Part shown: positions 1 through 11,352 of the stretch, piece by piece
Position numbering within the stretch: the first letter of the stretch is position 1
Layout of the letters: every line of letters begins with the position of its first letter
DNA from: Chlorocebus sabaeus
Taxonomy: Eukaryota; Chordata; Mammalia; Primates; Cercopithecidae
Length of the DNA stretch: 64,000 bases
Reading direction: 5' to 3'
NCBI RefSeq assembly: GCF_047675955.1
Contig: NC_132911.1
Span: forward strand, 72,139,133-72,203,132
The notes under the pieces: generated by a model
Database searches by the model: none
What the model saw: only the letters and a program-made list of their open reading frames with translations
What the model was told of the DNA's origin: nothing
Translations under genes and position numbers: made by a program

Positions 1-716
1 AGGGTCCTACAAGTAGTTACTGTTATTTTGCTGATGTTACAGTTGTTATAAAGAGCCATGCCTATGGTTATCATTCGATATAATTTTTGTTTCTGTTATA
101 TTCCTTCTCTACTTTTTCTGTATGTCCCCAATTCTCTTCTTTGTTTCCTCCTTCCTTGTTTTCCTTCTGTTAGTGTAGTCTTTTTAATGATATTCTTATA
201 AATGCTCATTAGTTGATTTTAAGACAGTGAGAAAACTTTATATTCCAGGTAACAACAACCACAGTTGGAGTTTAAATGGTTGAATCCTCACTCTCTTATT
301 CAGCTTAATGTATGCGTGTCTCTTAGCTCTTTCCAATTGTGCTCCCTGGAGCTCCAGAGGCCCTTGCAAGGGCTGCTGGAGAGCTAGATTTTATGGCTTC
401 AGGCGTGCCACCCTGGCTTCTCTGTGCATGGCTCCACCTTTCTCAGATTTGAGATTTCGTAAAAGCAGTTAGAAAAAACATTTGTCTAAATGGCAAATTC
501 CCAGAGAAAAGGGGATTTGCATTTACTTCCTATGTATGCTTTTCTTGGCCTAAACACAGTGCTTTGTAAATAGCAGGTGCTCAAGAAAACAGACAAACAG
601 GCAAACAAAGCAAAAGCAAACAAAGCAGAGTTTGAATGCATCTGAAATCAAACTCTTTAAGTCATGACCTGACTCTTCCAAAGACGATTGATTCAGCACA
701 TTATGCTTAAGGTTTA
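1..716. other. unassigned intronic sequence
   Basis: Nothing recognisable. AT-rich intron with a CAAA-rich patch at about 585-630. No credible exon or repeat family identified by eye. Confidence 0.5.
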
Positions 717-1116
717 TGTTATGGACTGAATTGTGTCCCTCCCCAGGAGTCATATGTTGAAGTCCTAATCCCCAGTACTTAAGAATAGGACTGTTTTTGT
801 AGATAGGGCCTTTAAAGAGGTGATCGGGTTAAAATGAGGTCATAGGGTAGACCCTAATCCAATTTGACTAGTGTCCTTCAAAGAAGGGGAGATTTGGACA
901 CACAGAGAGATTCTGGGGTGTACAGAGGAAAGGCCTTGGGAGGACATGGGGAAAAGATAGCCCTCCGCAAGCTAAGGAGGGAAGCTTCAGGAGAAACCAA
1001 ACCTACTGACACCTTGATCTTAGACTTCTAAGCTTTCAGAGTTGTGAGAAAATAAATTTCTGCTTAAGCCATCAATCTGTGGTATTTTGTTATGGCAGCC
1101 TGTGCAGATGAACGCA
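717..1116 (+). mobile_element. MaLR-type solo LTR (MLT1-like)
   Basis: A TG...CA-bounded block of about 400 bp. It has the hallmark wording of ERVL-MaLR LTRs: ATGGACTGAATTGTGTCCC near the start, GGGCCTTTAAAGAGGT, GTCCTTCAAAGAAG, TTGATCTTAGACTTC, a GAGAAAATAAATTTCTG polyadenylation region, and TATGGCAGCC near the end. No internal retroviral sequence accompanies it, so it is a solo LTR. The subfamily is not certain, and no clean 5-bp duplication was seen. Confidence 0.75.
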
Positions 1117-1199
1117 GCTTCTATGAGGTGCTGGATCATCGCAATACTCTATGGGAGCTGCGACACTAGAGCCATAAGCAAAGTCATATGGAGGCAATA

Positions 1200-2480
1200 G
1201 AGATTCTTTCAGTCAGGGAGTCAAGGGAAGTTTTGGGAAGAGATGATGATAGAGCTGGCTTCTAAAGGATGTGGAGGAATGTGTCATACTGGGAGAATTA
1301 TCCATCCCCAAAGTACAGCATACACCATGTGACCTCAGTGTGGCAGACCCTGGCATTTCGGGGTCTGAGACAGTCTTATAATTAAACCCTATTATAATAC
1401 CAATGACTTTAATATAAAACTAGTAGCTATTGTGTTAGATTTGTTTCTTAGCAAGAGAATTCTGTTTACGAGCTTGAGGAACAAAGATTGAAGTCTAGTT
1501 ACCCATTAAGAGCCTGTCATTGCATTAGTCCAGGTAAGAAATGTGGAAAGTCTGATCTGGGGTAGAAGCCTTGGAAAATAGAAAAGAACAATAACAACAA
1601 AAAAACCCAAACCAAACCACAAAAAATCAAATGCCCAACTATGAGGGATTTTTTGGGTAGAAGCTTTAGTATTTTGGGTACTCCTCTCAGAAGTGGAGGT
1701 TTAAGTAGAATGAAGAACATAGGGTGGGGCTAGGTCTCTAGGTTTGAAGACTAGATGGGTAGTGTCATTAACTGAGAATTGGAATGCAGGGCACAGAACA
1801 GCACTAGGAGGAGAAGGAAAATGAATTTGCTTCTGGACATGTTGAGCTGAGCCACAAATACTACTATGATTTTTGAAGATAAGAATGTAGAACTTGAGAA
1901 ATAATTTGGGCCAAAAGTGAGAGATCTAAAAATTAACTAATCATGTATTTTGAAACCATCAGGTGAGTAAGATGACACAAGAAGACCAATTAGAGAAAGA
2001 AAATACACAAACAAAAGGTAGGATGTTGGAGAGTCAATATTTAAAGGATAGAGGAAGAGTAGAGTGTGCAGTTGACTTGGAGCTATCACAGGCTGAAACA
2101 AAGAACTAGGAGAGAGCGACACTTTGAAAGCCAAAGAAGGATCTAGTTTTCAGAAGAAAGGTCTCTGTAAAGTGGCAGAACTTGAGGGAAGTGGGGTGTG
2201 TGAAGACTGAAGAGGTCGCTGGATCTGGCAGTTAGAATGTCACTGGGGTTTTAGCTTCAGTAGAGCGTGTGAACAGAAGCCAGACTGTCAGAACCAGTTG
2301 AGACATGAGTGGAAGCTGAGGATGTGAAGGATGGTGGATAAACTATTCAAGGAGTTTGGTGGTAACTGCAAGGAGAGAAGGGGATGATTTTATCTAGGGA
2401 TGGGTAAGGCATATGAGTCTAGCCAAGGGGACAGAGACAATAAGAAGGGAACTAAAGCAGCGACAACAGAGAGTGGCAGA
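1200..2480 (-). mobile_element. L2 LINE fragments, antisense
   Basis: Purine-rich sequence whose phrases match the reverse complement of L2 ORF2 and 3' regions: GCATTAGTCCAGGTAAGAAATG, TTCTGGACATGTTGAGCTGAG, then GAGGTCGCTGGATCTGGCAG and TAGCTTCAGTAGAGCGTGTG. It is ancient and heavily diverged, so boundaries are approximate and gaps are likely. Confidence 0.65.
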
Positions 2481-2689
2481 AGGCAAATGGCACCTTTGTG
2501 GGAAGCATAGCAAGCACCCCCATGGCACTGGGAGACAAGACAAAGCAAAATTTTCTGAGCCATCTTGCCCTGTAACATACCTGTAGTAAAATATCTTTGC
2601 AGACACTGAGAATAGGCAAGCTGTCACTTGTGTATTTTAAAAATTCTGCTGCCTCTCCAGTGTACAGCTTATGGAACTGCCTGGGGTGG

Positions 2690-2943
2690 TCTTTGTGGCC
2701 CCTTGTGAACACATACCAGAGGCTCTCCCTCCCACACTGGGACAGTGAGGTGAACTGCATAGCACAGAATCTGATGAGCTGGTTTAAAATCCTCACACTG
2801 AAACTTAAAAACTCTCTCACTTTGGTCAAACAACACAGCTTCTGTATGTCTCAGTTTCATATTTGGAAAACACATTTGATAATATCTCACAGGGCTGGCC
2901 TGAAATTCAAATCGGCTTCTGTAGGTAAAGTCCTGATAGGTAG
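2690..2943 (+). mobile_element. MIR SINE, sense
   Basis: The MIR core is visible as TCACTTTGGTCAAACAACAC, then TGTATGTCTCAGTTTC, TTTGGAAAACAC and TCTCACAGGGCTG. The 3' part is cut by the Alu at 2953. Confidence 0.6.
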
Positions 2944-2952
2944 GAAGTGTTT

Positions 2953-3254
2953 GTTTGTTTGTTTATTTATTTATTTATAGTATCGCTCTATTGCCAGGCT
3001 GGAGCACAGTGGTGCGATCTCGGCTCACTGCAACCTCCCTCTTCCGGGTTCAATCGATTCTCCTGCCTTAGCCTCCTGAGTAGCTGGGACTACAGGTGCA
3101 TGCCACCATGCCCTGCTAACTTTTTCTACTTTAGTAGAGACGGGGTTTCACCGTGTTGTCCAGGCTGGTCTCGAACTCCTGAGCTATGGCAGTCCCCCCA
3201 GCCTTGGCCTCCCAAAGTGCTACGATTACAGATGTGAACCACCGTGCCTAGCCT
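2953..3254 (-). mobile_element. Alu (S-type), antisense
   Basis: Full-length Alu in reverse orientation: (GTTT)n(ATTT)n tail first, both monomers, ending GTGCCTAGCC. It is flanked by GAAGTGTTT at 2944-2952 and 3255-3263, a 9-bp target-site duplication. The tail has become a tetranucleotide repeat. Confidence 0.93.
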
Positions 3255-3263
3255 GAAGTGTTT

Positions 3264-5521
3264 TTTTTTTCCCTCCCTAAACTCCAAGCTTATCTCCCTC
3301 TCCTCTGTCTTGTCTGTCCACAGACTGAGTTTGGCACGTGCTCAGACCAGCTTGAGAGTCACCAGCCTGGTCTGTCAGTCACCCTGTCTTTTCCAAGCCT
3401 GGAGGCATAAGGACAAGTTTAATAGAAGAAGGTCCTGAGAACGCCAGCGGGGCCTAGGGAATGCAAGAGAGGGGGTGTTCTGGAAGCCACCAGGGAGGGA
3501 TGGCTTTCCTCCAGAAGGAACTTATGAGTAAGGACAAGGGCCACTTTAGCACTTTAGGGGAGAGGCAAGTATGGAGGTTGCTACCGGATGGCCGTTCTTC
3601 CTCTATGAAGTTGAACTCTGGTTTTCTGTGTGATGTTCTGTTCTGTTTTGTTCTTGTTTTGTTGTTTGTTCTTGCTGAGAGGGTAGTGCCCTGAAGAGAA
3701 CAGTAACGATCTGGACACACACTTTCAGGAATAGAAAAGAGAATTGAGCTTGGACATCTGAGGGTGGATGTATGATAGGCTTTGTTCAATTATTCTTTTA
3801 AATGTGATTTTCTTAAACACAACATACAAATTTAGAAGCTCAAGTAGAGACGTAAGCACTTCTGGTTTATTACATCTAGTATGAATAGGTTCAAATCTCA
3901 GAAATAATGACAAACATTTTTTAAACCATGGTGCAAATTGTATAAAACTTCATTTAATGTACATATCAGTCATTAGCCATGTAAAAAAAAGAAACAATGA
4001 TTTATCTGACATTTTAGTGTGATTATAGTTTCTTCAGCACTTGTTTTAAACAGTGTTTTCTTAAGTATTCTTTTAGTATATACCTGGCATTATATTTTCA
4101 TACCAAATAAAATCATTATGTCTGTGTTTTCAGCACTATTAGTTTGACCTAAAAATTATTGTTTTAGTTTGCATTATTTCTTTAAACATTTTATTTATAT
4201 TTACTTTTCATGAGATGGATTTTTGTTCTTCTTCATTAAAAGCATGATTAAATTTATTAAAATTTTTCAAATGTGAATTTATTAGAGTTATTAGCTATGT
4301 TAAAATCAAGATCTTTGATTTACATTATAATTGTAAATAGCAGAATTTATAATTTATTAAAATTGTATTAGCTATATTAAAGTCATCTTTGATTTACAAC
4401 ATTGTAGTTGCCTCAAACAATCAAAGATTCAGGAAAAGCATTCTGTAGTAAATGTTTCATTGATTAAAAGTGTGGCTGGGTCACTTTTTCCATGGTATTG
4501 AACATAGCTATTCACATGATGATACATCGAATAATAACTGCTTAAAAAATTCCCCTATTTTCATAAACTGTTGCATTTCATCCAAGAGTTCAATGATTGA
4601 AATTTTAAGAAAAATGATATGTTAATTTGAAGTTACAATTTTTAAGCACTTCTACTTAGTATAGGTGATTTCAGACTTTGATTTATTGAATAAATCTGTT
4701 GTATAGCCTTACATATAACAGAGCATAGTGTACAAAAAGGGATCTATTTCGCTCGAAGATATCTTAGCCAAGGACATTGTGTTTTGTCATTAATGTGAAA
4801 TGCATATTTTCCATTAAAAGGCAAGCCCTTCATTTGAAAAGGTTAAATTGTATAGTACTTAAGAAGTGACTCCATCTGATTAAATTTAGAATACCGATAT
4901 AAAAATATTCTCTGGTTTTACAGCAAAAATATCACAATACAGAATATAGATGGATAAACATTTTTATTCATTTGAAAACTTTGTTTCTCAGAGAGAGTCA
5001 AATATGGATTGATATCTATGTTTGATTTTGCTTTGCCACTTTTGTTATTTTAATTATCTATTTAAGTTGTCTTCTTGCCAGTAGGAGAGGCTTTATAGAT
5101 GGTGACACATTTTCAGAAATTGTGCAAGAAATGCTGGTGTTTTCCCTTGGTGCCTTGTAATACCTCAACTTGGCCTTGCTTTCATGCTTCCCAGGAGTTC
5201 TAGCCTTTTCTTATTTGAGACTGTTGCCTCGAAGAAAGAAATCTTAAGATTCCAGAAATAACATCTCCCATTCCAAAGCCTTATTTCTATCAGTAGTACT
5301 AGGAGAAGATCTGTGGAAAGGCATTATTATACTCTATTAATTGACCTAAATGTTAGTCCCGCACCCATATGCTCCAAGATTATTTTAAGAATTCATTATT
5401 TTCCCAGAGGTAAGTGGATGAAGGGGTCTTTCATTTTCTATACAGTATAGCTATGTCATATTTGGCTTTCTATAATTTTATATATAAATATATTTGTATT
5501 TACATATTTTATTATTTATTT
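3264..5521. other. unassigned intronic sequence, AT-rich from 3.8 kb
   Basis: Positions 3264-3720 are moderately GC-rich; from about 3780 the sequence is very AT-rich. No repeat family or exon recognised apart from the diverged local duplication listed at 4275-4412. Confidence 0.5.
4275..4412. repeat. diverged two-copy tandem duplication
   Basis: Two similar units: one around 4277-4333 (AATTTATTAGAG, TTAGCTATGTTAAA, ATCTTTGATTTACA) and one around 4347-4408 (AATTTATTAAAAT, TTAGCTATATTAAA, CATCTTTGATTTACA). The period is about 70-75 bp with small indels. Confidence 0.75.
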
Positions 5522-5812
5522 ATTTTTTTGAGATAGAGTCTTGCTCTGTTGCCCAGGCTGGAGTGCAGTGGCATGATCTCGGCTCACTGCAACCTCCGCC
5601 TCCCGGGTTCAAGTGATTATCGTGTCTCAGCCTCCCAAATATCTGGGATTACAGGCACCTGCCACCACGCCTGGATAATTTTTTGTATTTTTAATTGAGA
5701 CGGGGTTTCACCATGTTGGTCAGGCTGCTCTCGAACTCCTAACCTCAGGTAATCCACCTGTCTCGGCCTCTCAAAGTGCTGGGATTGCAGGTTTGAACTA
5801 CCAGGACTGGCC
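5522..5812 (-). mobile_element. AluS, antisense
   Basis: Reverse-oriented full-length Alu: poly-T, GAGATAGAGTCTTGCTCTG, central A-rich linker region, ending ACTGGCC at 5812. Flanks are AT-rich, so the target-site duplication is unclear. Confidence 0.92.
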
Positions 5813-6322
5813 AATTTTATATATTTTATATATTTATAAAATGTATTTTGAATATTCTAGAAACAACTTTATCTCATTTTCTTGTACCGCTTTATAATGA
5901 AACCTCTGGCAGAGACTTCTAAGTGTCCCCAATACCCAGTGTTCTTTTCTTCTATAGTGATAAAAGTTTTAGGTCCAGCTTAAGACTACATTTCCCAGCC
6001 TCCCATGCAGATAAGTGTGTAAACCTTTGTAAAGGTTCTGGGTAGTGGGGTGAGCAGAAGTGGCCTGGGTAACTTCTGCAGTGTGCCCTTATTGTGAAGA
6101 GTATGCATTCTCTTTTCTCCTTTCCCTCTTCTCCCTGGCTGGTATGAGGATGTGATGGCAGGTGACGGGGCAGCCATTTTAGACCATGAAATGACCATGA
6201 AATGGAAGTTACATGTTCAGGGTGACAAAGCAACAAAATACAAGGAGACTATATCTATTCTTTCTTATTAAGAGCATGTCTTAAAGCAGTCTAACCTATG
6301 TCCTGTTAAAAATGGGCCTATA
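5813..6322. other. unassigned intronic sequence
   Basis: No repeat or exon recognised. It ends with the left target-site duplication of the AluY at 6323. Confidence 0.45.
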
Positions 6323-6622
6323 GCCAGGCGCAGTGGCTCAAGCCTGTAATCCCAGCACTTTGGGAGGCCGAGACGGGCGGATCACGAGGTCAGGAGATCG
6401 AGACCATCCTGGCTAACACGGTGAAACCCCGTCTCTACTAAAAAATACAAAAAACTAGCCGGGCGAGGTGGCGGGCGTCTGTAGTCCCAGCTACTCGGGA
6501 GGCTGAGGCAGGAGAATGTCGTAAACCCGGGAGGCGGAGCTTGCAGTGAGCTGAGATCCGGGCACAGCACTCCAGCCTGTGCGACAGAGCGACCACTCCG
6601 TCTCAAAAAAAAAAAAAAAAAA
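6323..6622 (+). mobile_element. AluY, Old World monkey type, sense
   Basis: Full-length Alu starting GCCAGGCGCAGTGGCTCAAG, with CGGGCGAGGTGGCGGGCG, GAGATCCGGGCAC and a poly-A tail. Flanked by AAAAATGGGCCTATA at 6308-6322 and again ending at 6637. GGCTCAAGCC and GAGATCCGG-type sites are the variants I associate with cercopithecid AluY. Confidence 0.93.
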
Positions 6623-6637
6623 AAAAATGGGCCTATA

Positions 6638-9600
6638 AGAGAAATCAATATTTCTTTAACTCTGTCCAAAAATCATCACATTTTGATACCAAGGCCCCAT
6701 TGACTTATGCAAATCATTAATGAATTGGCCAACTTTAATATATTTTTTCTGTCTTTGTCTTAATATTTTTAGTTTATTTTTTGTTTTTTCTTTAATAAAT
6801 CTCTAGTTCAGCCATAATTTCCTTGGATTATGCTAAAACTGCACTTTTTTTGTTTTTAATAGTTATACTTTAGTTTTTCCTTTAGAAAAAGAATAGTATT
6901 TTTTCTTACCTTTACTTAACATATTCTTTTTTTCCTGAAGGCCAGAATTTTGTGTTTATTTGTAAGGATATTTGTTCAGCTGCTTTAACTGAGACCAAAT
7001 AATAATAGTTTGAACAATACAGAAGGATTGTTTGTGGCTAGGAAAGCCATATGTAATCAACATGGCCTTTTTTGCATCCTCTCTTAGAACTCTGGTTATT
7101 TAATTTTTAAATTAAATATACCCCAGCAGTGTTCCAGTGGGGTTAGCAGCTCAGCTGCATCAGGTCATTCAGAGACCGCTGTTTCTTTTATCTCACTGCT
7201 CTACCAGCCCCTAGGACCAATTAAATCTGAGTATGTGAGGGTGAGAGCCAGGCCTCAGTATTTATGTATATTCTCTAGGTGTTTCCAATGGGTTAGAGAA
7301 GGTGGGGGAAGCAGTACAGTAGGGTGTTGTCCTTTACCCTATGGTTGAAGCTGACTTACCACTACACTTTTCACATCCCAGCCCCAGGGGGACAGAGGGT
7401 GGGAGAAAAAGTGGAGGGCAAGCACTCCCTTTAAGGATGTAACCCAGAAATGACACACATCACTTTCACTCTCATCCCCACGGCCAGATCTTTGTAACTT
7501 GGCTAATCCAGCTCTAAGGGAGACTGGGAGATATGCTGACTGGCTGGACAGCCTTGTGCCCAGCTGAAACTTAGGGAGTTCTACACTGAAATAATGACAT
7601 AGGAATAAATATCGAGGGGCAAAGGGTCGTCTCTGCCACATTTTGAATCCATTCATACTTCAGTCTCCCGTCCTCAGAAAATCATTTATATTAATTATTA
7701 GATTCCTTTACTATAAGAACCTATTGTATTTAAAATATAATTTGGATTATTTCCCTTTAAATAATATATTCTTTCCCACATAGCAATCGGTCTAACATTT
7801 ATCTCTCTCTTCACATATATTTGTAAGAGCTCCAGAGCTCTCAAGGTTGTTTTTGTTTTTTTTTCCATTGGCTTTCACTACAGAAAGGCTTTAAGGTATT
7901 TGGTGATTTTATGTAATTTTAAAATTTTGTGGAAGTTTCCAGAAAAAATATTCCAAGATAATATGGAAATTCTGTTTTTGTTATGTGTTTCTTATGTGTT
8001 AGGCACTGCATATTCATATTTAACTCACAACTTAGAACTACCTTCAAGCCTCGGATCATTGTAAACTCACACCTGGGGACATTTTGGTCAGTTCCTAATT
8101 GGGAAAGTGGGGATTCTGAAAAGATCCACTGCAAAATTTGTATCGCTCTTCCAAGATGTTCCGCTGATGAATCACTGGCCTGGACCCTTCTGAATTGTGG
8201 GAATGGTGTGATTAATCAGGACTAGGAAAACCAAGGCAGATGCTGGAGCAGGGACGCAGAACTTGTTGACTCCGGAAGTACACAGAAGCTAGAAATCAGG
8301 AAGGAACAGTAGTTCATTTCAGGCAAACCATCAAGTGCAAGAGAGCAACAGGAGCTTATGGTCAATCCAAGACAGAGTCAGAGCCAGGCAAGCACTCAGG
8401 AGCCAAAGATTACCCAGAAGTCAGGAGTTTCCCTCGCAGAAATAAGGAAACACATGAACCTTTCAGAAATAGAAAACCTTAGTTCTCCCATTGGCATATC
8501 TGTTAATATATGTCGGTACTGATGCTATTTTCAGCTTAATTTAATTCCTCTGGGATCATTTTGGATCTCTGTATATTTACAGTGTTTCCTAACAGGTTTG
8601 AACCCTTGGCTTTATGTTTAAATACAGCTCACGTGTTTATCCTATATGTGATCAAATCACAAGACATTTGAGGCAAAGATATAAAATTAATTTGTATAAT
8701 TAACATATGTAATTATTGTATGTGTATATTTATATATGTGTATGTGTATGTATATGCACACACACTGTCCAAAATGTGTGTATGTCTGCATTTAATGGAT
8801 ATTCTATTGATTGCTTAGGTGAAAAGCATTAATGTAGTTTAAACATATATTAAGTGAATCCATTATTAAAAATGATCACTATTCTTTAGAGTGTTCTGTT
8901 TGCCAGACCTACTTTGTTTGACAGGATAGAGGAATGAGAGTAAATGGCCTTCTGGTAGTCATAGAATGAAGTTTGGTAAATGCGTCATGTTACACAGCTA
9001 GAGACATATTCCTCAGTTTCTAGCAAGGACAATTAGCACAACCATATGATTTTAGGGTCCAAAAGGGAATCATGTTATTGATGGAAGAGCATAGCTTTCA
9101 ATTAAAATATGAGAAGTTGATGTTTCTCCTGCATAATTTTCAGTGCGCTAGTAATTCTCACATATAAGTAGGGTCTTCTCTGTATCATTAAATATTTTGA
9201 GGGTAGCAAATATTCTTTGGGATTTAAGATTTTTAAAAAATTTCTACTTATGGTTGACTTCATTATGAGGAACATGATAGGTTGGATTGTCAGAAAATTT
9301 GAGAGCTTAGTTAGTACTTGACTGGATCTTCAATTTTAAATCTATGTATTTCTATAGATATGGATTTGGGTCAGATTCACCTTTGATGGTGTTGTGAAAA
9401 TATAAGCAAGCCTTAATGAGAGATCTAGGTAGTCAGCTAGGACATTTGAATACATTTTTAAAAAAGAAAATGTCTGCTAACATTTAAAGAAAATAAATTG
9501 CCTATAGTTTTACTATATTGTGCTATATATCCTTCCTACAAATTATTTCTTTTCCAGTATGTCACAATTCAAACTTCCAACTCCTCTATGATGTTCTGTA

Positions 9601-9640
9601 ATTTCCCTTAATACTAAATATGTGCTAAGTAAAATCTACA
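6638..9640. other. unassigned intronic sequence
   Basis: About 3 kb with no confident repeat call except the TA/TG microsatellite at 8690-8765. The stretch 6960-7260 (GCTGCTTTAACTGAGACC, then AGCAGCTCAGCTGCATCAGG) has the look of an old dispersed repeat, but I cannot name the family. No credible exon. Confidence 0.45.
8690..8765. repeat. impure TG/TA microsatellite
   Basis: Alternating TGTATG/TATA/CACA sequence: GTATGTGTATATTTATATAT, then GTGTATGTGTATGTATATGC and ACACACAC. Confidence 0.7.
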
Positions 9641-9641
9641 G

Positions 9642-9643
9642 GG

Positions 9644-9675
<32 letters not shown>

Positions 9676-9868
9676 ATACAGAACTAAAAAACCTGTAAAA
9701 GAGAAAAAAGGAATTACCATAAAATGCATCAATCTGGGCGGAGCTTGGGAGGCTGAAGTGGGAGGATCACTTAAGCTCAGGCATTCAAATCTAGCCTGGG
9801 AACGTGTTGAGACCTCTGTCTCTAAAAAACAAACAAACCAAACAACAACAACAACAAAAAACAAAAAG
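9642..9868 (+). mobile_element. poly-T tract followed by Alu left-monomer-like fragment
   Basis: A run of about 25 T at 9643-9668. Then at about 9733-9868 comes an Alu left-arm-like piece in sense orientation (CTTGGGAGGCTGAAGTGGG, GATCACTTAAGCTCAGG, CTGTCTCTAAAAAAC) with a CAA-rich tail. It resembles a free left monomer (FLAM) or a truncated AluJ. Confidence 0.65.
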
Positions 9869-10054
9869 AAAATGCAACGAGAGCTATTTATAAATTAATG
9901 TGCAAAACTAACTTTATTAGGTGAAAAACCTTATTTTCAGCATTGTGTAATTTATGAATCAGGCAACCTAAAAAATAACCCCTAATATGGTAAGCATTAT
10001 GATTGATTCTCTCCAATGATTGCTTTCAAAATCCAGATATTTTTATTCTTCATG

Positions 10055-10225
10055 GTCCAAGGCATATTTATTGAGCACCTACTGTGTGCCAATCACTATT
10101 CTAGGTTCAGAGGACATAGCACCGACAAGCATTAAAAATTCCTGCTTTCATGGAGCTGCGACTCTAACCCAGGAGGTACAAGATAAATGAGTAAAATATA
10201 TGATATATTAGCTAGTCTAAGTGCC
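10055..10225 (-). mobile_element. L2 3' end, antisense
   Basis: TATTTATTGAGCACCTACTG, GTGCCAATCACTATTCTAGG and CATGGAGCTGCGACTCTA match the reverse complement of the L2 3' terminus. Confidence 0.75.
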
Positions 10226-11024
10226 TGGGAGAATAAGTGAAGCAGAGAAGAGGAATAAGTGTGCATGTGTTTTGACATTTTGTGTAAGATTGAAAAAGCA
10301 GGCATTCACTCTTTTCTGTCACGCTTCTTTTTTTGTAAATCTCTAAAAATATTTGAAAGAATTTTTATTTTTTTAACAGGTAATATCCAGGAGGAAAGTG
10401 CCAATTGATTTCTTGTTTAAATCTTCAGTGTAGTGATAATTCGGAGGTGAGATTAAACCCAGATGTACATTGCTAATAAATAAAGTTAATAGAACAGATC
10501 AGAAAAAGCACGGTGACACTAAGACTTAAGGCTTTAACTAGTGTCATTTTTTAGTTGTCATTTTTAAGTCTGTTGACTTTAATACAATAAGCATATATTT
10601 TTTAAAGGTGCAAACTTTAAAATCCACTGCCTCACTCTGTTCGGTGTTTACACCATTGAGGAGCTTATTTTGTGGAGCGTTTTGTCAATAAGGTTTCATG
10701 CCCAGCAGCTCTGTGTCTAGTGGAACTGCAGCCAACATTCAGATTCATCATGGATGAGAACCCAGCACGCTGTGCAGTTGGGGCACCATTGGCTGAAAAG
10801 CTTCTGCTGGAAATGCAGTATCCTTTAGCAGCGAGGGGACGGAAGCATTGAACAAGTGGGGCGGGGGTGGGAATTGGAGATCTTGAATGTGCAGCAGGCT
10901 GTAAAAGCCATTTTATGACCATTGTCTTAGATAATCCCAGACGTGAGTTAAAAGCTGAGGTATGAGGTGCTTTCATACATTTTTCTTCTTTAAGGCCTTT
11001 CACTGAAAGGGGATAGGAAGGATC
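10226..11024. other. unassigned intronic sequence
   Basis: No repeat recognised. A moderately GC-rich patch at 10670-10870 contains a few CpGs (for example GCGAGGGGACGG) but not enough for a CpG island. Confidence 0.45.
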
Positions 11025-11038
11025 AACAGTACCTTGCA

Positions 11039-11338
11039 TTCTGAGCAAACTATCGCAAGGACAGAAAACCAAACACATGTTCTCACTCACAGGTGGGAAC
11101 TGAACAATGAGAACACTTGGACACAGGATGGGGATCATCACACGCCGGGGCCTGTCCTGGGGTGGGGGGAGTGGGAGGGGGAGGGAGAGCATTAGGAGAT
11201 ATACCTAATGTAAATGACCAGTTAATGGATGCAGCACACCAACAGGGCACATGTATACATATGTAACAAATATACATACGTAACAAACCTGAACGTTGTG
11301 CACCCTAGAACTTAAAGTATTAAAAAAATAAAAATAAA
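11039..11338 (+). mobile_element. 5'-truncated L1PA (3' UTR only)
   Basis: About 300 bp of primate L1 3' UTR: TTCTGAGCAAACTATCGC, then ATGAGAACACTTGGACACAG, the G-rich run GGGGTGGGGGGAGTGGGAGG, CAGCACACCAACAGGGC, and an A-rich tail. A perfect 14-bp target-site duplication (AACAGTACCTTGCA) lies at 11025-11038 and 11339-11352. A local duplication of ACATANGTAACAAA-type sequence occurs at 11258-11288. Confidence 0.93.
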
Positions 11339-11352
11339 AACAGTACCTTGCA

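Noticed and set aside
2452..2829. 125-codon minus-strand open frame, with an overlapping 127-codon + strand frame
   Set aside because: It covers unassigned intron and the reverse of a MIR; no domain, splice context or codon bias was seen.
10665..11192. 175-codon minus-strand open frame
   Set aside because: It spans unique intron and the reverse of the G-rich L1 3' UTR, so the frame crosses an insertion boundary and is fortuitous.
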